This document shows positions 1 to 7,968 of a stretch of DNA of 64,000 nucleotides, piece after piece. The stretch comes from JACMNW01 sp031406155. GTDB taxonomy: Bacteria > Pseudomonadota > Alphaproteobacteria > Rhodobacterales > Rhodobacteraceae. Both the position numbers and the translations under genes were made by a program. The notes under the pieces were generated by a model that made no database searches, was not told where the DNA came from, and saw nothing but the letters and a program-made list of their open reading frames with translations. Every line of letters begins with the position of its first letter. The stretch's first letter is position 1. The DNA is taken from NCBI GenBank assembly GCA_031406155.1, contig JANOGW010000080.1, forward strand, positions 1 through 64,000, given 5' to 3'.

Positions 1-78
1 CGTCGGATAATGTTCAATAGTCCCATGTGGATCACTCCGTTGCCCCCGCTGCTCTCCGCTTTGGGGGTAGGTTCACAT

Positions 79-134
79 GGCTCAGTTCTCAGTGAAAATT
101 ATGCGCCTTACCGGCTCAGTTCTGGGTGAAAATC
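79..134. repeat. Two near-identical 22-bp direct repeats, possible insertion-sequence end
   Basis: The 22-base units at 79-100 and 113-134 begin GGCTCAGTTCT and end GTGAAAAT, matching at about 19 of 22 positions and lying 34 bp apart. Closely spaced subterminal repeats are known at the ends of IS21-type elements, so this could be the end of such an element. No transposase is recognisable in the first 78 bases. The second copy abuts the start of the broken desuccinylase-like gene, which fits an insertion junction. The IS assignment is inference. Confidence 0.4.
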
Positions 135-386
135 AACAGTCCTGCGGTTTACATGCAAGCAGGTCTTCATGCCAACGAGTTGCCGGGAATGGTGGCACTC
201 GATCGCTTGATCCCGCGTCTTTACGCGGCTGAAAAGGATGGTCGGATCGCGAGTAACGTTACGCTGGTCCCGCAGGCCAATCCGATCGGATTGGCTCAGG
301 CAGTATTTGGCGAGACGGTGAATTTGCGATCGCGACTTAAAACGGGGTGCAGTGAGTCAATCGCAACGTGCCGTCAGAACAGATGA
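135..386 (+). pseudogene. Fragment of a succinylglutamate desuccinylase/aspartoacylase-family protein
   Basis: The reading frame from about 135 encodes PAVYMQAGLHANELPGMVAL, followed by VTLVPQANPIGLAQAVFGE. This is the N-terminal zinc-site segment of the AstE/AspA carboxypeptidase-like family; the GLHANE stretch corresponds to the HxxE zinc ligands and the NPIGL segment follows as in full-length members. After about 65 family-like residues the frame runs into unrelated sequence and stops near 386, so only about a fifth of a roughly 300-residue enzyme remains. Both ends are truncated and the left end abuts the 22-bp repeats. It is very unlikely to be functional. Confidence 0.65.
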
Positions 387-498
387 TCGTTGCGCGGATC
401 GGGATCAACCTTGAGGAAGTGATACGCCAGAGATAATCGCGTTCGCGATGCCGTGAACCAGTACCGACATGGCGGGCGCAACTCTGCCTGCCGCTACG

Positions 499-2373
499 TT
501 ACTTCATCAACGCCAGCAGGCCCGCATAGCGTGGATGCCCGCGGAGCGAGTCCAGATCGGAATCGTTCAGGAACCACCTTTGTGCCTCTTTCGAGCACAG
601 CTTCAGATAGACCTCCAGCAGGTCTATGCTGCGGTCCAACTCGCCCAGCAGGGCATAGGTGCAGGCGGCGTTGTAGCGCGCGAGGTTGTCATCGGGGTCA
701 ATCGACAATGCCCGCGCCAGCCAATCGCGCGCCCGGTCATGCTCGCCCAGATAGACCAGCGCTATCGCCCCGAGCTGCGCCGGTTTGCTGTCTTCGGGAT
801 GCAGGCGCAGCCACGCTTCAGCGCGCTTCACCCCCAGCCTTGCGTAACTCATACCCTCATCATGCCGCCCCAGAGACACCAGTATCTGCCTCAACAAAAG
901 CGGTATCTGGTAGTCATCCGGCTGCAGCTCCAGCACTCGCATGTAATGCATGGCGGCTCGATCAAAAGTGCCTGTCGCGGCAAGATAGCGGGCATAAAAG
1001 TCATGGCCGTCAACGCTGTTGGGGTCGAGTTGCAAGGCGCGTTCAAACGCCGGAACTGCTTCGTCGCGGGTGCTGCCTAGCGACAGGGCATATCCCCGCG
1101 CCGCGTGGGCTTCGGCCAGATCGGGCTGCAGCGCCAGGGCACGGTCGGCAAGGCGCAGGATATCGGCGATAGGCGTCTCCACCCCGTAGGTGGCGAGCAG
1201 GGTCGAGGCGCAATTGGCCATCCCGGCATAGGCCAGCGCATAATCCGGGTCCAGTTCTGCCGCGCGCGCGAACATCCGGTTGGCAAGCGTGACGCCAGAT
1301 CGGGTGCCGTGGTAGAAGATGTGCTTGCCGCGCAGGTAGGAGGTATAGGCCTCCACGTTGTCGGTCGACGGGCGTTCGATGGCCTTCTTTTCCTCGGGCA
1401 GCAGTTTGACCTTCAACTGCGCCACGATGGTCTGGGTGATCTCGTCCTGCACGGCGAAGATGTCGGTCAGGTCGCGGTCATAGCGTTCGGCCCACAGATG
1501 GCCGCCCGTAGCACCCTCGATCAGCTGTGCCGTGATCCGCACCCGGTTGCCAGCCTTGCGCACTGATCCCTCAACCAGATAGGCCACCCCCAACTGCCGG
1601 GCGGCCTGTTCCAGATTGACCGCCTTGCCCTTTAGCGTGAACACGGTGTTGCGCCCCAGCACGAACAGGCCGGACACCTTGGACAGGTCGGTGATGATGT
1701 CCTCGGTGATGCCGTCCGAGAAGAACTCCTGCTCGGGGTCGTTCGACATATTGGAAAACGGCAGCACGGCGACCGAGGGCTTGTCGGGCACTGCGGCGGG
1801 CTGCGAGGTTGCCTTGGCTTGCAGCGGACCGGGATGCAAAGCCTCGGCCATGTTGATGAAATAGACATGCACCGGCTGGGCGATATTCTTGACCGACTTC
1901 TCGCCCTGATCCAGAAACTCCATCTCAAGCTTGTTGCCGATCTGGGTCCGCACCGCAGCCGAGCAACTGATCCCGCCCAGCGGGGCCATCGCCTCCAGTC
2001 TTGCCGCCATGTTCACGCCGTCACCGTAGAAATCGTCGCCATCCACGATCAGGTCGCCGACGTTGATGCCGATGCGGAACTTGATGTGGCGATCCTCGGG
2101 CACGCCTTCGTTGCGTTCCGGCATCCCGCGCTGGATTTCGACGGCGCAGCGGGCGGCGTTCAGCACGGACCCGAACTCGACAAGAAACCCGTCGCCCATC
2201 ACCTTGAAGATGCGCCCGCCATGCTTGGCCATGGTGGGGTCGAAGAACTCGCGCCGATGATACTTCAGCGCCGCCATCGTGCGTTCCTCGTTGGCCTCCA
2301 TCAGGCGGGAATAGCCCACCACGTCAGCGGCAAGGATCGCGGCGAGGCGGCGTTCGACGGGATCGGCGGTCAT
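499..2373 (-). CDS. Class III adenylate cyclase with TolB-like and TPR domains
   Basis: This 624-residue protein probably makes cAMP. The class III cyclase domain covers about residues 8-175. The metal-binding aspartates are D17 (in AADVVGYS) and D61 (VMGDG); N121 and R125 sit in GVNMAARLE; and the adenine-specifying pair is K57 and D114. A TolB-like N-terminal module starts near residue 198 (KPSVAVLPFSNMS) and runs to about 330. TPR repeats fill the rest. There is no signal peptide or membrane segment, so it is predicted cytoplasmic. The start is taken at 2373, where ATG overlaps the stop of the upstream cyclase by four bases (ATGA), implying translational coupling. The N-terminal 70 residues are almost identical to those of its neighbour. 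Adenylate rather than guanylate activity is inferred from the K/D pair. Confidence 0.88.
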   Translation of the reverse strand: MTADPVERRLAAILAADVVGYSRLMEANEERTMAALKYHRREFFDPTMAKHGGRIFKVMGDGFLVEFGSVLNAARCAVEIQRGMPERNEGVPEDRHIKFRIGINVGDLIVDGDDFYGDGVNMAARLEAMAPLGGISCSAAVRTQIGNKLEMEFLDQGEKSVKNIAQPVHVYFINMAEALHPGPLQAKATSQPAAVPDKPSVAVLPFSNMSNDPEQEFFSDGITEDIITDLSKVSGLFVLGRNTVFTLKGKAVNLEQAARQLGVAYLVEGSVRKAGNRVRITAQLIEGATGGHLWAERYDRDLTDIFAVQDEITQTIVAQLKVKLLPEEKKAIERPSTDNVEAYTSYLRGKHIFYHGTRSGVTLANRMFARAAELDPDYALAYAGMANCASTLLATYGVETPIADILRLADRALALQPDLAEAHAARGYALSLGSTRDEAVPAFERALQLDPNSVDGHDFYARYLAATGTFDRAAMHYMRVLELQPDDYQIPLLLRQILVSLGRHDEGMSYARLGVKRAEAWLRLHPEDSKPAQLGAIALVYLGEHDRARDWLARALSIDPDDNLARYNAACTYALLGELDRSIDLLEVYLKLCSKEAQRWFLNDSDLDSLRGHPRYAGLLALMK

Positions 2374-4133
2374 TCTGTAACCCCGGCTTTGCGCAGCGCA
2401 GCCAAGTCGTCTGCCATCTGTTCGGAATCGCTTCGGAACTGCGTTCTGAGCCACCCCGCAATGGTAAACGACGGACGCGTGGCCGCAAGCTGTTTTGCCG
2501 TTTCGCGCGCCTCGTCAATGTGCCCGGCCTGGTCTTGCAACATGATGATGTCGCTCAGTCCGAATCCCGGCTCACGCGCGTGGCGACCCCACAGCACCAT
2601 CAGCGCCTCTTCGTTCCGGCCAACGAGCCTGTAGGAGTTGCCAAGCACGCCAAGAAACCAGCCCGGATAATTCGGGCTCAATGTTATGGCCTTCTCGATC
2701 TGGCCAATCCCTTCGGCGGCGCGGCCGCAACAGGCCAGGACAAACCCTGCAAATACAAGAACTTCAGGGAAATTGGGCGCAATCCTGAAGGTCTTGTGTG
2801 CGACGGCGGCGGCCTCGTCAAAGCGCGCGTTCATCAGAAGTATGCCGCTGAGCGCACGATGAGCGTCCGGGTCTTCGGCGTCGATCACCAGCGCACGATC
2901 TACATAGTCCTGAGACTTTTTCAGGGCGAGGTCTCGGTCATCACGCGAAATGCTGTGGCGTGCGTCCGAAAAATGCGAAACAGCAAGCAAGCCGTTGAGC
3001 GCGGCAGACCCGGGATCGAGCGCAAGAGCCTTTTTCCAGCAATGCTGCGCATGGTGAAGGCCCTCGGCAGTAACCCAGCGACGATGAGAACGTATGCCCT
3101 CCATGTAAAGGTTCCACGCTTCGAGGTTCGTCGTGGCATTGTAACGCAGGCGCGCCTGGTCTCCTTCAGTCAGCCTGACCCGCATTTCTGTTGCCAACTT
3201 CAGCGTGATCTCATCCTGAACGGCAAATACGTCTTCGACTGTGCGATCAAAGCGATCCGCCCAGACATGCGCGCCTGTCACGGCGTTTATCAGCTTCGCA
3301 AACACACGGATGCGGTTGTCCGCCATTTGAACGCTGCCCTCAAGCACGAAGCCCACACCAAGTTCCCTTGCAACCTGGCGCACATCGACCGCGCGCCCTT
3401 TGTAGACGAAACTTGAGTTACGGGAAATGACCGACAGTTCGGGAAGTTTCGAAAGGGTTGTCAGAATGTCCTCTACCAGGCTGTCAGCAAAGAATTCCTG
3501 CGCCGTGTCGTTGTTCGCGGTCAAGAAAGGCATCACGGCGATCGACGGCTTGTCTGTTGCGAGCGCCAAAGCGAAACCGGCAATTGGGGTAGGGTTCTTG
3601 GCAAATTGACCTTCCCAACGCCATACATGAATTGGCTGGGTGATGTTCTTCAGGACCCGTTCGCCCATATCGATGAAAGCCGCATCCAGCTTGCCCCGCA
3701 CTTCGGCGTGGACCTTGGCCGAGACGCAGATGCCCCCCGTTTCGGCCAACCCCTCCAGCCGGGCCGCCACGTTCACCCCGTCACCGTTCAGGTCGGTGCC
3801 CTCCACCATGACATCGCCCAGATTGACGCCGATGCGAAAGGTGATGCGCTGATCCTCCGGCACGTCCTGATTGCGCCGCGCCATGCCCTGCTGGATATCC
3901 ACCGCGCAAAGCACCGCACTCACCGCCGAGCCAAACTCCACCAGAAACCCGTCGCCCATCACCTTGAAGATGCGCCCGCCGTGTTTGGCCATGGTGGGAT
4001 CAAAGGACTCGCGCCGGTGGTGCTTCAGCGCGGCCATGGTGCGTTCTTCGTTGGCCTCCATCAGGCGGGAGTAGCCCACCACGTCGGCGGCCAAGATGGC
4101 AGCTAGGCGGCGTTCGACGTTTTCCCCGGACAT
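2370..4133 (-). CDS. Class III adenylate cyclase with TolB-like and TPR domains, second copy
   Basis: This 587-residue paralogue lies directly upstream of the other cyclase. It keeps all cyclase residues: D17, K57, D61, D114, N121 and R125. The TolB-like segment begins at about residue 204 (KPSIAVMPFLTANND), followed by TPR-like helices to the end. The cyclase half is nearly identical to its neighbour, while the TolB/TPR half has diverged strongly, so the pair probably senses different inputs for the same output. The start at 4133 has an AGGA motif upstream in the minus-strand leader. The stop lies inside the next gene's start (ATGA). Together they form a two-gene operon reading leftwards. 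The signal sensed is unknown. Confidence 0.88.
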   Translation of the reverse strand: MSGENVERRLAAILAADVVGYSRLMEANEERTMAALKHHRRESFDPTMAKHGGRIFKVMGDGFLVEFGSAVSAVLCAVDIQQGMARRNQDVPEDQRITFRIGVNLGDVMVEGTDLNGDGVNVAARLEGLAETGGICVSAKVHAEVRGKLDAAFIDMGERVLKNITQPIHVWRWEGQFAKNPTPIAGFALALATDKPSIAVMPFLTANNDTAQEFFADSLVEDILTTLSKLPELSVISRNSSFVYKGRAVDVRQVARELGVGFVLEGSVQMADNRIRVFAKLINAVTGAHVWADRFDRTVEDVFAVQDEITLKLATEMRVRLTEGDQARLRYNATTNLEAWNLYMEGIRSHRRWVTAEGLHHAQHCWKKALALDPGSAALNGLLAVSHFSDARHSISRDDRDLALKKSQDYVDRALVIDAEDPDAHRALSGILLMNARFDEAAAVAHKTFRIAPNFPEVLVFAGFVLACCGRAAEGIGQIEKAITLSPNYPGWFLGVLGNSYRLVGRNEEALMVLWGRHAREPGFGLSDIIMLQDQAGHIDEARETAKQLAATRPSFTIAGWLRTQFRSDSEQMADDLAALRKAGVTE

Positions 4134-4470
4134 TTGCTATCCTGACATCAACTCGATGAAGGTTAGACCTAAAACCACAGCGCGACAACCGAGGATTTCA
4201 TTCCGACCTGCCCGCGATGCGCAGCCCTTCGAAGATCGGCGCCATCCGATCAGGCCGACATTCCCCGAGTGGTCCGCCGCCTGACGACAACATCGTCAGA
4301 TCTTGCTGCCCGATCAAGAGATTTGCCATCCCAGCCTGTTGTTTCGAAAGCTCGGCAAATGACAACAGCAAGCGAGCCGTCGGGTCCGCATTCATTGCGC
4401 ACCATTCCGCTGGGCTCGAACTCTTCCCTTCAACCCCTTGACCTGGTCTCCAACGAACTGGAGAACAGAC
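4134..4470. other. Intergenic stretch between the cyclase operon and the IS3 remnant
   Basis: I recognise no gene here. It must contain the promoter of the leftward cyclase operon near 4140-4200 and, before 4471, sequence that would be the left end of the IS3-type element. No convincing terminal inverted repeat could be paired because the right end of the element is missing. Open frames here lack family resemblance. Confidence 0.4.
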
Positions 4471-4662
4471 ATGTCGAAACGCAGGAACCATGATGCGGCG
4501 TTCAAGGCGCGTGTCGCGCTGGAAGCCTTGAAGGGTGAGCGGACGGTGTCGGAGCTGGCTGTGGCTTACGAGGTCCATCCGACGGTGATCCACCAGTGGA
4601 AGAAGACGCTGCTGGCATCTTCGATCTGGGCGGCAAGACGGTGTTCGCAGCCAGATTTCTAG
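4471..4662 (+). pseudogene. Truncated and frameshifted IS3-family transposase OrfA
   Basis: From an ATG at 4471 with GGAG just upstream, the frame encodes MSKRRNHDAAFKARVALEAL, followed by the helix-turn-helix region ending VHPTVIHQWKK. This is the N-terminus of the IS3-family orfA protein, which binds the element's ends. Near 4616 the frame shifts: family-like residues GIF-LGGK continue only in another frame (about 4618-4640). The rest of orfA and all of orfB are absent. It is a dead remnant adjoining the TPR gene, and probably marks a rearrangement point. Confidence 0.8.
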
Positions 4663-4666
4663 CCCG

Positions 4667-6328
4667 TCATTCTGCAGCCATTGCCGCCCGAGCGCAGAAA
4701 CAACTCGCAGCCACGCGACCGTCCGCGCGTGACAGGGCAAAATCGAGGCGCTGAGCCAACAGACGCGCTTCCTCGGTGTCGCTGGCTCCCCGCGCCTTCA
4801 GGCAGTCCGAAAGTCCCTTCATACTCCAGACATTGTCGGGATGAATCGTCGCCCGGGAAAGGGAGCCACCCATCCCGAGGTCTTCGCGATAGACAGTTTC
4901 GGCCTCCGCCACGCGGCCTTGTTCGAACAACAGCGCACCAAGCGCGTGACGGGTCGGCTGGATCCACCCCCAAGGCTCATCGTAGGGCAGCGTGTCGTCC
5001 AGCTCGACTGACCGGCGCAGATGTGCAAAGGCGGCATCGAAGTTGCCCTTGCGATACTCGATCTCGCCTTCAAGCATGGCCTCGGCAATTTTCAGCAGGT
5101 CGAGGCACAGATTGTTGTGCAAATAGCGGGTGTCCGGCACGGCCTTCCTGGCATCCAGGAATTCAAGTCGCTTTTGTTCTGCCGCAGGAATTTCGCCGAT
5201 CGCAGCATGCGCGACACCCTTCGCATAAAGGCGCATGGCATGCGTGACGCAAAACAGCGCTGGATCATCCACCGGCGGCAGGGCGATGATCTCGCGCCAT
5301 TTTCCGAACCGGATCATCACATGCTCCTTCATCGAAAAGTAGCTTTCGATGAAGTCCGCCATCGGCGGGGTCTCAACGCGCAAAAGCGCTTCGGGTGTCG
5401 TCTCGATAAGACCCTCTGCCGCCCGAAGTGCGGGTTCATACTGTCCCAAGAACATCGCGCCATAGATCGCGAAGTGGTAATTGTGGATGCGGTAGGCGGT
5501 ATAGAAATTCATCGCACCCTCGCGCTCGACAAACTTCAGATCGGCTTCGATTGCCTTCTGGTTCCAGTAGAGCGTGTCGTGGTAGGCACCGCACAGAATG
5601 TCGACATGTGTCGGCATGTGGATCAGATGCCCGGAATCGGGGACAAGCGTGCGCAGCACGTCGCCCGTCTTCAGTGCGCGTTCAGGATGTGGCGACATTT
5701 CCATCAGGTGGACGTGAAGGTGCAAGAGGCCGGGGTGCTGCCATGCCGCCGCAGACTTGAAGCACTTGTTCAACACGGCTTCCGCCTCTGCCGTCGCTGC
5801 ACCCTCTGCGACGGTTCCTTTCCGCAAGTCCCACATCTGCCAGGGCGTCACGTTCATGATCGCTTCCACAAAGATGCACGCCACGTCGAGATCATCCAGG
5901 TGTGCCTGGTAGGCTACGCGCATCGCGTTCATGAAGTCGACGTTCCAGGGTTTCTGATCCTCGATCGGATCCCGCCGGGGATAGCGGGCGGGCAAAGCCT
6001 CGATCAGGCAGCGCTCTAGCGGCGTCATGCGGTCCTTCAGCGACAGGGCGGCCTGCGTGGCGTCGTAAGCGGTGGCCAACGCCTGAGCCTTTCCGACCGG
6101 ATCGAAATGATGCCACTGCATGTTGTAATTCGGACCGACAGCATAGGCGATGCCCCAGTGCGCCATTGCGCAGTCCGGATCATGTTCGAGTGCCTTCGAG
6201 AAACACTTCGCCGCCTCTTCGTGGCAATAGGCGAATGTCCAGACAAGGCCGCGATTGAACCAGCGTTGAGTCTCGTCACTGGTCGTCGTGATCTTCCGTG
6301 AGTAAACGTCTATATTGAAATAGCTCAT
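4667..6328 (-). CDS. Large tetratricopeptide-repeat protein
   Basis: This 553-residue cytoplasmic protein is made of repeated helical pairs of TPR type. It includes an N-terminal segment WFNRGLVWTFAYCHEEAAKC and a following ALEHDPDCAMAHWGIAYAVG, typical of a family of stand-alone bacterial TPR proteins of about 550 residues. No catalytic domain is visible. The start is placed at 6328 (MSYFNIDVYSRK) because GAGGGAAG sits just upstream. The frame stays open to 6739, but that extension runs antisense to an integrase fragment and has no family character. The last 15-20 codons overlap, on the other strand, a short stretch resembling the cyclase TPR region. The binding partner is unknown. Confidence 0.8.
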   Translation of the reverse strand: MSYFNIDVYSRKITTTSDETQRWFNRGLVWTFAYCHEEAAKCFSKALEHDPDCAMAHWGIAYAVGPNYNMQWHHFDPVGKAQALATAYDATQAALSLKDRMTPLERCLIEALPARYPRRDPIEDQKPWNVDFMNAMRVAYQAHLDDLDVACIFVEAIMNVTPWQMWDLRKGTVAEGAATAEAEAVLNKCFKSAAAWQHPGLLHLHVHLMEMSPHPERALKTGDVLRTLVPDSGHLIHMPTHVDILCGAYHDTLYWNQKAIEADLKFVEREGAMNFYTAYRIHNYHFAIYGAMFLGQYEPALRAAEGLIETTPEALLRVETPPMADFIESYFSMKEHVMIRFGKWREIIALPPVDDPALFCVTHAMRLYAKGVAHAAIGEIPAAEQKRLEFLDARKAVPDTRYLHNNLCLDLLKIAEAMLEGEIEYRKGNFDAAFAHLRRSVELDDTLPYDEPWGWIQPTRHALGALLFEQGRVAEAETVYREDLGMGGSLSRATIHPDNVWSMKGLSDCLKARGASDTEEARLLAQRLDFALSRADGRVAASCFCARAAMAAE

Positions 6329-6436
6329 GGGACTTCCCTCATGCTCAAGTTGACGCGACCGATGGTAACAGAACCGTGATAGTTTGACACCGGTGTTCCA
6401 GAATTTGCAGCCTCGGTTAGCGGGTCGTAAAAAAAA

Positions 6437-6646
6437 CACGGGTGGGTGACGTCGATCGGCCTGGAGCCGAGTGCCTATGGCACGCATTCGATGCGCCGGA
6501 CCAAGGTTGCGCAGATCTACAAGAAGGCGGGGAACGTCCGGGCCGTCCAACTGCTGCTGGGGCACACGAAGATGGACAGCACGGTGCGCTACCTCGGCGT
6601 CGACATTGAGGACGCCCTGACCCTGTCGGAGGGGGTGGACCTGTAG
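6437..6646 (+). pseudogene. C-terminal fragment of a tyrosine-family integrase
   Basis: Family-like sequence begins around 6437 and reads TSIGLEPSAYGTHSMRRTKV, then a VQLLLGHTKMDSTVRYLGV segment. These match the catalytic box II of phage-type integrases: HxxR, then LLGH, then the nucleophile tyrosine in TVRYL. Only about 70 residues remain; the N-terminal DNA-binding half and box I arginine are missing, so it cannot act alone. It lies antisense to the upstream leader of the TPR gene. It belongs to a different integrase type from the fragment at 10239-10601. Confidence 0.8.
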
Positions 6647-6861
6647 CCGACAGCCGACCGGCGCGGTCCGCGCCGGTCGGCCCATAGTCGACGTTCGGCT
6701 CTCTGTCGTGCGGCAGCGCAGCTTCCCCAGACCAGTCATTGGTGCCGACTGCAGCGAAATCTACGGGGCAAAGGTGGTGAGCCGAAGGGTGACGGGACCG
6801 ACCCGCATGAAGACCTGGCGCCGCTGGTCGACAGCATCCACGCATCCGACCCTTGCGACAC

Positions 6862-7602
6862 CTAATCTGACCCCACGGGATGAAGGTGGATAATCCTGAT
6901 TTCCTTCGCGACAAGGTCCTGCAAGTGCCAGAGATGCGGGTCTTGGATGTTGGCGGCTTGCAGTGCAGCAACCGTCTTGAACAGATATTCCGCGCCCGAG
7001 CCAATGTGACCGCAAGCGCGGGCAAGGGTCGAGGCAATTTGCTCTGCGGGAAGCTCGGGCGTATCGGCGACCTCAGGGGGGTCGGCATAGAAGCACAGCG
7101 CCCGCAAAGGCCCCTCGTTTGACTGTAACTCGATCAACCGCAGGGCCGCGTATCCGATTGGTCCACCGATTTCACGCCTCAGCAACCTTACTATCAGGCT
7201 GTGCCGGTCATGGCCCACCGGTCGTTGTGCGATACTCGTGCAAGAACCGCCACGGCGAAGGGCCATCATCAGGCCGGGCTGCTCTGGCGATCCCCGCCAA
7301 CTGCGCATCTCGAGGCAGAAGGACCGGTGCCAGCCATGAGCTGTGCTTCGGCGTTGTTCGGCGATGTCAGCTGCCGGTTTCCAGATCAGGGAGCCATAAG
7401 CAAAGACCCAGATCGGTCCGTCACCGAGTTCTGATAGGACTTCGGTTGCCGCGCAATCGTAGTCGGCATCTGTAAAGCGGACCGTGTCCGGATCGCGGGG
7501 CGGTTCTGGAATCTCGAGGTGGCACAACGCGACAAGGCCTGCCGTCAGGGACATCGTGGCACCGCGCGCCAGTTCGGGTTGCGGATGGACGGAGCAGTTC
7601 AT
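6862..7602 (-). CDS. ChaC-like gamma-glutamylcyclotransferase
   Basis: This protein of up to 246 residues belongs to the ChaC branch of gamma-glutamylcyclotransferases, which release 5-oxoproline from glutathione. The nucleotide-like loop FAYGSLIWKPA, the HGWHRSFCLEMRSWRG segment and PGLMMALRRGGSC are all present, and RREI supplies the expected catalytic glutamate. The start at 7602 overlaps the stop of a 65-codon ORF by four bases (ATGA); an internal ATG at 7554 is the alternative. Role and substrate are inferred from the family. The gene is divergent from the SARP-type activator. Confidence 0.82.
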   Translation of the reverse strand: MNCSVHPQPELARGATMSLTAGLVALCHLEIPEPPRDPDTVRFTDADYDCAATEVLSELGDGPIWVFAYGSLIWKPAADIAEQRRSTAHGWHRSFCLEMRSWRGSPEQPGLMMALRRGGSCTSIAQRPVGHDRHSLIVRLLRREIGGPIGYAALRLIELQSNEGPLRALCFYADPPEVADTPELPAEQIASTLARACGHIGSGAEYLFKTVAALQAANIQDPHLWHLQDLVAKEIRIIHLHPVGSD

Positions 7603-7796
7603 CTCCCGCGCGGCCCCCAGCTATCGAGAAGCCAGCGGGCGTTACTGTCATACATCGAGGCCATGAGCGCCTCGTCCCATATGGCATCAAATCGTGGGCT
7701 GGCACCTTTACCGTCCATCAAGGATGATTCCTCGGCCGCTGCTTTGGAAAGTCCCGAAGAAAGGAAACTTGCGAGCTGCATGGGTAGGTATTTCAT
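7599..7796 (-). CDS. Small hypothetical protein coupled to the ChaC-like gene
   Basis: This 65-residue ORF is not recognised as any family. It has a strong ribosome-binding site (AAGGAGG at 7802-7808) five bases before its ATG at 7796. Its stop overlaps the ATG at 7602 of the ChaC-like gene as ATGA, which supports real translation and coupling. The protein is soluble in appearance, with an acidic middle (IWDEALMASMYD) and a basic end (GPRGR). It could be a regulator, a small partner, or simply a leader peptide for the downstream gene. Confidence 0.55.
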   Translation of the reverse strand: MKYLPMQLASFLSSGLSKAAAEESSLMDGKGASPRFDAIWDEALMASMYDSNARWLLDSWGPRGR

Positions 7797-7968
7797 TCAT
7801 GCCTCCTTGGCTAAGTCGTGGCTTGTTGGAACGATCCTGAACCCCCGTCGTGAAATGAATGGGCCGCAGACCGTGAAATCCACTGCGAAAAAGGCTTTGC
7901 TTGCGGGTGAGATCGTGAATTAATTGTAAAAAGTGCCTTGGGACGCTGTCAGCAGAAGGACCACTGCC

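Noticed and set aside
4198..4740. 180-codon minus-strand frame
   Set aside because: It crosses the IS3 remnant and the TPR gene end, with no consistent family sequence.
6329..6739. N-terminal extension of the large TPR gene
   Set aside because: It runs antisense to an integrase fragment, and a ribosome-binding site supports the start at 6328.
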